A stretch of DNA of 64,000 nucleotides from assembly GCF_029168945.1 (NCBI RefSeq), contig NC_083602.1:9917850-9981849 (forward strand), written 5' to 3'. Source of the stretch: Cannabis sativa (taxonomy: Eukaryota; Streptophyta; Magnoliopsida; Rosales; Cannabaceae). A program made the position numbers and the translations under genes. The notes below the pieces were generated by a model. That model ran no database searches. It had not been told where the DNA came from and saw only the letters and a program-made list of their open reading frames with translations. The first letter of the stretch is position 1; every line of letters begins with the position of its first letter. Shown here in pieces: positions 11,438-23,455 of the stretch.

Positions 11438-12541
11438 TAGGGATGCACATGGGGATGGGGCAGTGCAAAAATTGCATTCCCCGCCCCCGTCCCTGCCCCC
11501 TATTTTTTTTCTCGTCCCCGCATACTCCCCGACGAGGAATGGGACAGGGATTCCCCATTGGTAATTGACACCTTAATGGGGACCCATTTATTAAAAAAAA
11601 TTACTAAAACTAATAATTTTAATATATTCAAAATTAATATAATAATTTTAATATATTTAAAACTAATATTTGTAAACACTAAATTAAAACAACATATAAT
11701 TAAATTCATTCCATAATTAATAGTCATTTAGATAAATTGTAAAATAAAAAACCCTTCAATGTTAAAATTAAAATTCATAAACATAAGCTTGAAAACCATA
11801 AGCATAAACTTAAAATTCAAACAAACACACAAAACTTAATAAAATTATAATAATGTCTTTATCTTCAACTTTGAAAACTAGTAGTAGTCAAGACCACCAT
11901 TGAAGAGTTTTTATTCTTCAAGAATCAAAATCCACAAAACTTGGACCCTAAAATAAAAATTTCAACTATAAGTAAACAAATATTTTAAATAAAAGAAATT
12001 GTAAGCAAACAAATAAATAAATGCTAAACTTAGCGCATCATCATCTTCGACATCATCAAAGTATGTACTATATGAAGCCTTAATTTGTGATGTATCTAAG
12101 AAATAAACAATATTAGAATTAGTTAATTTTTTAATATGAAATAAAAATAAATAATAAGAGCAAGTTAGAATAAAAATACTTAGGTAGTGTTTGCTTTGAT
12201 GTAATGTAATGTAATGAGAATGGTGTTGGAATTTATTTTATCAGGATCTTAGATTTACTAACAAGTATGTTGTTTAACATCCTAAATATGAACTTCTAAA
12301 ACGATAATAAACACATATAAAGTTTAGAAAACCTTACACTGGTTGCAGCGGAATAATATGTCTCCTTCCACTCAGATCTCTAACCCTTGTATCCTTTTTG
12401 TCGCAGAGTATCACCAAGATCTGAGTCCGAATGTCCTTCTCTTCAGTTTGGATTCTTCACGATCTTCCAAACTATGATTGAGATACCACTTGATGTGTGT
12501 GGGCACTACTCTATCACTCAAGGTTTTCGAAAATTGAAGAA

Positions 12542-12665
<124 letters not shown>

Positions 12666-13463
12666 CGGCTATAGAAGGATAGTGAGAGGCTTAATTTTTC
12701 TAAAGACAATCTCATGAATCACTTGTTAAGTGTGAGCCATCACTATCTATTTATAGGTAACCACTAGGTTTAGGTTAGTAATTATTTGACATTAAAATAA
12801 TGAAAATATTAATTGGAAAAAACCTCTCCAAGTGGTCGGCCATGGTGTTAATGGGCCCCACTTGGTATTTTGCAATTTTGACAATTTTCATTTCTATTTT
12901 CTCAAAAACGCCAATTTTCCAATTCTCACCATTTAAATGCCAAAACTAATTATTTAATAACTAAAATAAATTATTAAATAATATTGTCATTTAATATAAT
13001 TATTAATTAGACATATAGAGTCTCTTAATTAATAAATAAAATCTAGAATCTCTTTTCTTCACATTTTGCCCTTGCTTAGTGAAAATTCATAAACTAGACA
13101 TAGTCTAATCAAAGAATTATAATTGATTAATCAAAATCAATTATATGAGTCTTACAAGCAGTATGGTCTTAACTAGAATGGGGACCATGGACCTATATTA
13201 CTGAGCTTCCAATAAGCTGAACCGAATTTGCCAAGTAAATTCCCTAACTTATTAATTCCTTGTTGCATCCACTCTTAGAACTTGGAATTGCAGTCTCAGT
13301 TATATAGAACGCTCTATACGTTCCACCATATAGATACACTATCACATTTAACCATCGTTATAATCTCATTGATCAAAGATCCTCTATATAGATGATTTAC
13401 ACCGAGTAGGGATAAATTTACAGTTTCACCTTGCAATGTATTTTGCTCCTTAAAACACTTAGC

Positions 13464-15345
13464 TGTTGGGTTTTATGCCCTAAATAAAACTCATTTCTAT
13501 ATAATCAAATTTACTTATTAATAAAGATTAGAAATAACATTTTATGTTGCATGGTTCACATGATTTATTTCATGATTATATATAATGTATGAATTCTATT
13601 TAAGTCCAGAACATATGAATTTGTTAATGATTATAGTGTTGTCAGCATAGTGGAATATAATCTTAATTATATGTTTGAAAGTTTATTCACTGATTTGTCA
13701 GAACACTGGATTTAGACTGACATGATAATCAACGATAGGTATTCTTACACCTTGGATAAGTGTTATGTCCCTTCCAGGGCATTGGCAAAGTTTACCAGTA
13801 TTGGATGTATGGAGTATACATCGGAAGAGACCGATATTGAACTTTGATTAGATATATTAAAATTTACCGTAATATCTATTCAATTCAATATCACCCGTTG
13901 ATCCTAGATCAAATGATCTTAATCCTGATATGTTTAGATTCGATCTCAAGAGTATTATACATGTTCTTTGATTTGTTAGTTAAGCCTACTTTTGGGTCAG
14001 GGTGATACGTACATTTTGGGAACATGATAGTATAATTGAGTGGGAGCGCTAACATAAATATGGAGTCTATAACTTCTATAGGAATTTAGAAGTGAAACGA
14101 TGATATCCTTCGAGCTTGGCTAAACAGAGATAAATGGTTGAGATCTCATTTCACTTCGCTGAAATATCATTTATACGGAGCTAAGTGTTTTAAGGATAAA
14201 ATACATTGAAGGTGTAACGGTAATTTAGTGCCTATTCAATGTAGATCATCTATTAGAGGGTCATTGATCATATTAGGATTATAACAATAAATAATTAATA
14301 GCGTATCTATATCGTGGAGCATATAAAGCGTTCTATATGACTGAGAGTGCAATTCCAAGTTCTAAGTGTGGATTCAATAAGGAATTAATAAGTTAGGGAA
14401 TTTACTTGGTAAATTTGGTTCGACTTATTGGAAGCTCGGTTTATATAGGCCCATGGTCCCCATACTAGTTGAGACCATAGTGCTTGTAAGACTCAGGTAA
14501 TTGATTTTGATTAATCAATTATAATTCTAAAATTAGACTATGTCTAGTTTATGAATTTTCACTATGTTATGGCTTTATTGTGAAGAAATAGTGTTTTGAG
14601 GTTTACTTGTTAATTAAGAGACTTTATGGAGTCTAATTAATAAATATTATAAATGACAATTTTATTTGATAGTTATTTTAATTATTAAATAAATAGTTTG
14701 GCATTTATACGGTTGAATTGAAAAATATGGTATTATTGAAAAGAAGAATAAGTGGTTGAAATAAAGTGGCAAAATTGTAACTAGAGATTGGTCCACTTAT
14801 TGTATATGGCCAAGAGGTATTTTTGCCCAATATTTTATTCTTTTTTAATCCATTTAATTCAACCCTAACCCTATTGAAGAATAGTATAAAAGGAAGGTTA
14901 TGGTCTCATTATCCAACTAATGCCTCTAAAGCTAAAAACCTAGATGAGACCTCTTCCTTCTTCTTTCTTCTTCAATTCGAAACACTAACCCTTTCTTCAC
15001 ACTAAATAATTTCAGCCATTAGTGAATGAGTGAGTGCCCACACACATCAAGTGGTATCTCAATCATAGTGTGTAAGACTGTAGGAGATTCTAAACAACAA
15101 GAAGGAGAATCAGCATCAAAGGAAGGAGAGAAAGAGATCCAGGTTCAGATCTTGGTGATGCTCTGCTACAGAAAGGAATCAAGGGCTACAGATCTGAACG
15201 GAATGAGTCATTATATTCCGCTGCACCCAATGTAAGGTTTACTAAACTTTATATGTGTTTATTTCATTGTTTTAGAATTCATATTAGGATGTTAATAAAA
15301 CATACATGGTAGTAAATCTAGATCCTGGTAAAATAATATCCAACA
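13464..15345 (+). repeat. Solo LTR (copia-type family), forward, nested
   Basis: It begins TGTTGGGTTTTATGCCC and ends ATATCCAACA, 1882 bp, matching both LTRs of the copia element at 50010-60210 in layout. The perfect 5-bp target duplication TTAGC lies at 13459-13463 and 15346-15350. It sits inside the reversed solo LTR of its own family. No internal region is present, so it arose by LTR-LTR recombination. Confidence 0.93.
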
Positions 15346-16475
15346 TTAGCTACCTGTAAATGATGTTTTAGTGAACTAAAATATAATCACTGAAACAAGA
15401 GCTCTTCCATTTACATATATTTAGCTAAGCTCGAAGGAAATCATCCCTTAACTTCTAAACACCTATAGAAGCTATAGATTCCATATTTATGTTTAGCGCT
15501 CCCACTCAGTCATACTATCATGTTCCCAAAATGTACGTATCACCCTGACCCAAAAGTAGGCTTAACTAGCAAATCAAAGAACATGAATAACACTCCTGAG
15601 ATTGAGCTTAAGCATATCAGGATTTAGATCTTTTGATCTAAGATCAACTAGTGATATTGGCTTGAAAAGATACAACGGTAAGTATTATAATATCTTAAGT
15701 AAGATCAATATCGGTCCAGTCCAATGTATACTCCATACATTCGAAACTAGTATACTTTGCCAATGTTTTGGAAAGAACATAACACTTATGCAAAGTGTAA
15801 GTACACTTCATCGCTGTTTATCACATCAGTGTAAATCCAAAGCATTGATGAAACAGGGACTTAGTCTTTTGAATCATATAATCACGATCACATTCAACTG
15901 TGTTGACATCACTGTAATTGTGAATGACTATATGTTCTGGACTTAACAGATTTTGTACGTACATTAAACCATAATCATGAAAAACAACATGTAAACATAA
16001 ATGACTTCTAATCTCTTATTGATAACAAATCAGATTAGATTGTAATGGGTTTTATTTAGGACATAAAATCCCAACAAATGGCAATTGTAATATGAATGGT
16101 AATGTAATGGAATAAGAATTGTAATATGAATGGTATGATGATGTTTGGTTTAACTCTGTAATGAACATTGTAATCAAATAAATAAGTTGTATATTGATAA
16201 AAATACTCTTAGTTTTATTGTTTTTAATATTTAATTTTTTTTAAAAAAAGTAATAAAAAAGGGCAAAAGAGATATTTTCTAACAATGTAATCATCATTAC
16301 ATTGGTTTTATGATGTAATGGGAATTACAATACATATAGTAATGACAATTACAATGTAAAGCCATTACAAAGGTTTAAAAATGAAAGCAAACAATGTAAT
16401 GGTAATAATAATTCCATTACAATTCCCATTACACTAAACCAAACATGCCATTAGTTTCTCATCCCATAACCAATC

Positions 16476-18578
16476 TTATGTATATACTAATGCCTTCAAC
16501 ATGTTTGGATGAAGCCTATTACGACAAGGAGTCACATGTCTTCCACTAGTACTAAAGGCAGATTCAGAAGCAACTGTAGACATTGGGATAACCAAAACAT
16601 CTCTGGCAACTTGTTGTAATGTTGGATATTTAATACTATTTGTCTTCCACCAAGCTAAAATATCAAACTCTCCACTCCTAGGTAAAATTGCTTCCTCCAA
16701 GTATAAGTCTAACTTAGACTTGTAAGTATCCACATTTGAAGTACTACTAACATACAAGTCAAAACCAGCTAAATCATCCACACATCCATCATTACTTTCA
16801 CAATTCCAGAAGCATTAAATAAGGGATCAAGAAGATTTTCTTTTCCATCATTCGGTTTGTATTCTTTCATTGAATCACAGCACAACATTCTAATTCGCTC
16901 AACTTCATTTTGATTTTCACCAGCATAAATTTTAAGAAAGTAATATTCAATCAATTTCATCTTAAACCTTGGATCCAAAACAGTTGCTATGGCTAATATG
17001 CCATGAATGAAAGTCTAATACTGCTCAAATTTATCCATCATATTTGACGTCATTAATCCTAATCTCATCATACAAAGATTTAAGACACTCCTTAAGCAAC
17101 AACCAAATTTCACAAATTTTAGAGAAGAATTGATTAGCAGTAGGATATTTAGTTCCAGAAAACATCTCAGTGACATTGTAAAACAACTTCAATTTCTCAC
17201 ACATAACTTTTGCCAAAAGCCAATCTCGCTCACTAGGTTCTTTTTTCGTAATTTTTCTCAGTATGAATTAGGCGACTAAAGACATCTTTATAAACAATGA
17301 CACTTGTAACCATCAAATAAGTAGAATTCCACCTAGTCTTACAATCAAGCACTAACCTTTTGTTGTTGGAACACGATAATCCTTTCTTAGCCTCTTCAAA
17401 CTTTTCAACCCTTTTTGGAGTGCCAGTCCAAAAAACTACACTCTCACGTATAGTTTCTATGGCACCTTGAATTGCCCCTAAGGCTTGCTGAACAATCAAG
17501 TTCAAGATATGAGCAGAGCATTTCATGTGAAGTAGTTCCCCATTCATTAGTAAAGAAGCATTTCTCAATTTTTCTTTCATCTGATTCATCATGGAAATGT
17601 TCACGATACAATTATCTAAAGTAAGGGTAGACAACTTACGCTCAATAGACCACTCAATCAAACACTCCATCAACACTTTTGCTAGAAGCTTAGTAGTATG
17701 AGGGGCAGACACATATATAAACCTGAATGTACATACAAAAAAAAAATAATTAGCATAAATTGATATCAAATATTGGCATAAATTATATTTTTTCTAACTA
17801 ATTTATTATATTACCTGATAATTCGATTACGCAAAATCCAAGAATCATCAATATAATGTGTCATTGTTTATAAAGATGTCTTTAGTCGCCTAATTTATAT
17901 AAGTTGTAATCGCAACTCTACTACAATTTTCATTATTTGATGTCCACACATGTCAGTTGTAATTGCAACTCTACTACAATTTTCATTTATTGTGTTCATT
18001 GTCTTGGTCTTTTCGTTCTCATATATCTTCAATATGTCCCTCCTAATAGTAGTTCGAGATACATGTCTGAATAGTGGCTGGAGAGAGTTGACAAAACTTC
18101 TAAATCCATCATGTGCAACCATATTGAGTGGATACTCATGCAAAACAATCATCTTAGCAAGTTTTTTTCTTTACAACTCTTGTTCAAAGTTGTGGGCAGC
18201 AAGAGAAGTACTTCCATCCTTCTTCTTGCTTTGATTCAAGATCGATTGTTTTATATCACGATTTTTTCTACGAGGACAAATCTTAAAATGATCATGTAAA
18301 TGTGTCCTTCCATTTCTACTTGATCCTCCCAATTTCTTTTGACAATAGTTGCAAACTGCCTTGTTAACTCCTTCAATTTTTACCTTCTTGAAATGTTTCC
18401 AAACAAAAGAAGTCAACCTTCTCTTCCCTAAAATATTTTCATCATCCAAAATAGTTTGAGTTTCTGAATCAATATCATTTGGAGGAGTTGATGAGTCTAC
18501 TTCCTTAGGTGTATTTGGTGTTGTTGCTCCTTCTATTTGTCTATATGTTGATGGAGTATTTTTCTCAATCTCACTCAT
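16476..18578 (-). pseudogene. hAT transposase (zinc-finger BED, RICESLEEPER/DAYSLEEPER-like), broken
   Basis: It would cut and paste the surrounding hAT element. Starting at M (18578), a BED zinc finger reads LTSFVWKHFKKV then CNYCQKKLGG with a downstream H-x5-C (about 18290-18420). Next come IVLHEYPLNMV and VAITTDM (about 17945-18150), then LDCKTRWNSTYLM (about 17320), EMFSGTKYPTANQFF (about 17140), DPRFKMKLIEYYF (about 16940) and the dimerisation domain FDILAWWKTN ... PMSTVASESAFSTSGR (about 16520-16670). An intron at about 17725-17815 precedes FIYVSAPHT. The region around the first catalytic Asp is destroyed. A TG insertion follows TTDM, then a 33-bp direct repeat and a 38-bp inverted filler replace the expected coding. 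Other frameshifts separate the later blocks. It is non-functional. Confidence 0.88.
17266..17895. repeat. 38-bp perfect inverted repeat plus 33-bp direct repeat in the transposase gene
   Basis: Positions 17858-17895 are the exact reverse complement of 17266-17303, coding sequence further along the same transposase. Immediately beside it, a 33-bp stretch starting AGTTGTAAT at 17902 is repeated at 17955 with one mismatch. Coding for the segment between the TDM motif and IDDSW is missing at this point. Confidence 0.9.
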
Positions 18579-18825
18579 TGTTACACTGTATATAATAATC
18601 TAAAAGGTAAAATATATAAAATAATTAAACATAAAAATATAGATAGTACAGAATAATATTTTATTAAATATGATACAAATATGCAATCATACACATATAG
18701 AAAATACAAAAATTAATATATATATATTACAGGAGTTACGACGGCGCACACTCACTCTCACGCAACTTACACAAACAAAAGTAAATAATTTATAATTGGG
18801 CGTAGGGTGCGTTCTCTCTCTTCCA

Positions 18826-19862
18826 ATGGCAGAGAAAAAAAGGAACGTATCGAAGCCTGCTAAACCAGCCATTGTCGATGTACATGAAGATCAAGAGCCT
18901 TCGAGCCAAGATGGAGTGGAAGAACAGAACCAGGCAGAGGTTTTTCTTGACCCCTACGAACAGTTCCAGTTATGGAGAAACCAGCGAACAACCCTGTTTT
19001 ACAGAATTGGGCAGATGAGATGGAGCAAGTTGATTATCAATTGAATGCTAAGGATATGTGGAGCAATTTGAAAATAAACCAGGTGAGAACTCCTTCTACT
19101 AGACTTGAATTTACAGAACCTTTGAGAGTTGGGGATCATGTTATTACGAAATTAGATATGGAAGAAATTGAAGTTGAGGCGGCCTATTGGAAAAATGCTA
19201 TTGTTTGTATAGTTCTTGGTGCTAACCCGCCTTTTAGAGTGTTTGAAGGTTTTGTGAAGAGAGTGTGGGGGAACTTAGGAATTGAGAAGATAGTGAGAAT
19301 GCATTCTGGATTCACTCTTGTTAGCTTTAGGGATGAGGCAACAAGAGATCTAGTGCTTGAAACAGGGGTGATACATTTTGATAAAAAAATTAGTAGTATT
19401 GAGGCCATGGTCTACTGATATTGATACTGCCCAAATGGTTAAATCTGTCCCTGTTTGGATAAGGCTAAATGGCTTGGGTCTTCAATATTGGGGTAGGAAC
19501 AACCTAAGTGCTTTTGTTAGCACCATAGGAAAACTAATCATGATGGATAAGGTCACTCAGGAGAGGACGATGATCAAATTTGCGAGAATTCTGGTGGACA
19601 TTGAGATTTTAGACAATCCTCCAAAAGCTATATCATTCATTAATGAGAAGAAGCAAATGGTAGAACAATTAATAGAGTATGAGTGGTTACCTTCTAAATG
19701 TATGGCTTGTACTATGTTAGGCCATACGATGGCTAATTATAATAAAGAAAAAGGGTTTGTTTGGAAGAAAAAAAGTGCATCGAGTAAGAAGCAACAACCA
19801 ATTATTGAGGGTGAAACAGAAGTGAAAAAAGATGCTGAGATTGAAGAAGGAGCTGAACCTTA
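18826..19862 (+). pseudogene. LINE ORF1: DUF4283 / zinc-knuckle RNA-binding protein, frameshifted
   Basis: It starts MAEKKRNVSKPAKPA and shifts frame near 18975 and near 19390. The DUF4283 core includes AAYWKNAIVCIVLGANPPF and VSFRDEATRDLVL, followed in another frame by PVWIRLNGLGLQYWG. The C-terminal knuckle reads CMACTMLGHTMANY, so the fourth zinc ligand (Cys) is replaced. A lysine/glutamate-rich tail follows. By family precedent it binds the LINE RNA. Confidence 0.85.
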
Positions 19863-20074
19863 AGATACCATTGTGAAGAATGATGAAAGGAAGAAAACAT
19901 AGAGGGAAAAGTCGATAGCAGTTTCGGGAGGTTCAGGGGATTGGATTACGCCTAGGAAGAAGGGGCATAAAGTAGTGAAAATAGCTTGTCCGAAGGCCAC
20001 AAATAGTGATGGTTATGATGTGCTACAGAATAATGGAGATGAATTCGGGGAAACAACTAAGACTCAGCTAGTTA

Positions 20075-23000
20075 ATGGACGGTGTTAGTTTAATGGGATG
20101 GAATATTAGGGGGTTTAATAAGAAGGAGAAGCATCAAGTGCTTTTCGAGGTTTGTAAAATAAACAAGGTTGGTTTCTTGGCTCTTTTTAAAACCAAAATA
20201 AATCATGACATGGTGTTAGATGTGATGGAAAATAACTTTAGGAGCTGGAATTTCTACTCCAGCCCTATTATTTCTTATAGAATCATGTTATTATGACAAG
20301 CTAGCTATGTGAATGTTGAGCTTCTTGTGGAAGATTTTCAATTCGTTCATTGCAAAATTAGAAAGTTTGGGGACAAAGATAGTTGTTATGTTACAGCAGT
20401 GTATGGAAGTAATTCCATGACAAAAAGAATTTCACTGTGGGACAAGCTCTCGGCTCTTGGTCATCTAAAAGATCCCTGGATTGTTTTTGGGGATTTTAAT
20501 GCTATGTTTAGCTATGGAGATAGAAGTGGAGGTCGTCAGGTCACTCCCAGAGATATTCGTGATGCTTAGGATTGGTTAGCAAAAGGCCAGGTGGGGGAGC
20601 TTCACAGTATGGGTGGCAAATTTACCGGGTCAAACAATCATGACTTGGGGGACAGAATTTATTCTAAATTTGATAGAGTTTTCTGTAATGAAAAGTGGCT
20701 AGATGTTTTTCCAAAAATAGTTGTTATGAATAAATGGGATGCTATCTCAGATCATAGCTATTGTATAATAAAACATGTGGAGGCTGGGAACTTAGGGACC
20801 ATTCCCTTCAGATTTTGTAATTACTGGATGAACAGAGAAGGGTATAAAGAGGCTGTTCTTTGCTGCTGGAATAATCAGACTAGTAGCAAGGGTCTCAAAG
20901 GTATTGTTCAAAAGTTGTTGAGAACCAAGCATGTGCTGAAGAGATTTCACAGAGACAATCAGGGAGACATAATTGGCACTTACAAAGCGGCTAAAGAGGA
21001 ATTCAACACTGCTAAAGGGAATGTGGCAGCAAACCCGAGTAACCAAAGTCTTCAAGTTGTTGAGAAAAGCACTCAACAAGTGTATATTTCAGCCAAAAAG
21101 GATTATACTAGCTATATGCAGCAACATGCAAAGTTAAATTGGATGAAATTTGGCGATGAGAATTCAAGCTTCTTTCATGCCTCTTTGAAAAAAAGAAGAC
21201 AAGAAAATAGGATATTATCCTACTGCAGCAACGAAGAAGTAATAGAAGACTACCCGAAGGTTATTGAGCACTTCCTAAACCATTTTAAAAATTTTATGGG
21301 GAAAGGGAGTTCAGCTACCAGAAGATTAGATCAGACAATTCTTGCTCGGGGTAAGATCCTTGACATCTAGCAGCAAGTAAGGCTCATAAGACCTTTCACG
21401 AAGGCTGAAGTTAAAAAAGCAATGTTTGATATCCATTCTTCCAAGAGTCCTGGTCCAGATGGGTATGGTTCGGGTTTCTTTAAGGGGCTTTGGAATGAGA
21501 TTGGGGAAGATGTTACTCAAGGAGTGTTGGAGTTCTTTCAAGATGGGGTGATGCCTACCATGCTCAATGAAACGATAATATCTCTTGTTCCCAAAACAGA
21601 TAGTCCCATAGATGCAAATGATTATAGACCTATTGCGTGCTGCAATACTCTATACAAATGCATATCTAAGCTGATTTGCTCCAGACTTTCTGAGATTCTG
21701 CCGGATATAATTCATCATAATCAAGGAGCTTTTGTTAAGAAGAGACATTTGGCTCACAACATCATGATTTTTCAAGATCTTCTCAAGGGATACACTAGAA
21801 AAAACATCTCAGCCAGATGCATAATGAAGATAAACTTAAGGAAAGCCTAAGATACTGTTGACTGGACCTTAGTTTCTGATTTTCTAAAAGGTTTATGCTT
21901 TCCATCTAGATTAATCAATTGGGTGTTAGTCTGCCTAAAGGGTACTTCCTATAACCTAATGATGAATGGAAGACTCCAAGGTTCTTTTAAAGGTGAAAAA
22001 GGTTGTCGCCAAGGAGACCCTATTTCTCCGCTAATTTTTGTTCTTGTTATGGATTACTTGACCAGAATCCTGAACTTTCATCCTGGAAAAGTTAGCTTCG
22101 GTTTTCATCCTCTCTGCAAACAGCTTAAGCTTGTCAACTTATGTTTTGCGGATGACCTTGTGATCTTTTGTAAGGGCAATGAAAAATCTGTGAGATTTAT
22201 TCATGAAGCTTTCTCATTATTTTGTGACACAACAGGTCTAAAAGCTAATATGAATAAGTCTGCTATCTACTTTGGAGGAGTCAATGAAGCTACTAAAAGG
22301 GCCATTCTGAACTTGGTGAATATGGAAGAAGGCTCTTTCCGTCTCAAATATCTGGGAGTGAAGCTTTGTCCTACAAAATGGAAGACTTTGGATTGTGGTT
22401 GCATTTTGGATAAGGTAAATTTGAAGCTTAATAATTGGGCTAGCAAAAACCTTTCTTTTGCGGGGCGTGTGTAATTGATTCATTCGGTTCTTTTGGGGAT
22501 TAGGAACTTTTGGATGAACCTTTTCATTCTTCCCAAGAAAGTGACAGCTGCCATTGACAAAAGTTGTAGGGATTTCCTTTGGGGGGTCAATGGAAATCGA
22601 AGTAAGTTCCATTTAACTTCTTGGGAAAAAATTTGTCTCCCGAAAAAGTTTGGAGGAATTGGCTTCCAAGAGGGAAAGAAGTGGAATATGGCTTTGATTG
22701 CCAAAAATATTTAGGCTATCTCGGAGAAACAAGATAATCTTTGGGTTAAGTGGATTAATTCCATCTATCTAAAGAGTCAAGACTTCTGGTTGCTGACTTT
22801 TAAACAGGTTAGCAGCTGGTACTTCAAGAAAATCTTGAGACTCAGGGACATCATTAACCGAGATGCTCTCTTGGGGGTGGGTAAGAATGGGAAATTTAAG
22901 GCAAAAATGTTTTATAATTCTCTCATCTCTACTGAAAGTTCTGAGTATGCGCCTACTATTTGGCATAAGATGTGTGTGCCTAAGCATAGGTTTATTTGTT

Positions 23001-23455
23001 GGCAAGCTATAAATGACTAATTTTTGACTAGAGATCACCTTAGTAGAGTGATGGAGATCACTAATAAGAAATCACTAATAAGAATTGCCCTGTTGGTGAG
23101 ATGAATTCGGAGACTCACAACCATGTTTTCTTTGAGTGTCATTTCTCCAAATTGGTGATGACTGAGATAGGTAGCTGGTTTGGTTTGAATATCTAGCCGA
23201 GGGACTTCAAGCATTGGAAGGACTGGTGTTCGAAGACGATGAAGAACTTGCTGGAAAGGGTGATAAACGCTGTCATGACTGCTACAGTGTATTTCTTATG
23301 GCAGAATAGAGATTGCTGCTGGTATAATATGTATTGTCGGGTCCTAGTTTTGTGAGCAGGGAGATAAAAAATGCTATCAAATATAGAATCCTGAATTGTA
23401 GTTTTCAACATTTGAAAGGAAGGGAGTTGTACATTATTAATGTAATTAACAGCTG
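20075..23455 (+). pseudogene. LINE ORF2: EEP endonuclease + reverse transcriptase, broken
   Basis: It starts MDGVSLMGWNIRGFN (endonuclease N-motif). The catalytic Glu expected in the L-x-ETK motif is Lys (LFKTKIN). Later endonuclease motifs VFGDFN and ISDHSY are present. RT motifs follow: SPGPDGYGSGFF, DYRPIACCNTLYK, GAFVKKRHLAHN, GCRQGDPISPLIF and the catalytic CFADDLVIF (about 22140). A zf-RVT region has WHKMCVPKHRFICWQA and NHVFFECHFSK. In-frame stops occur near 20295, 20567, 21368, 21848, 22472, 22712 and 23018. RT catalytic residues survive, but the endonuclease is compromised and translation is interrupted. Confidence 0.9.
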
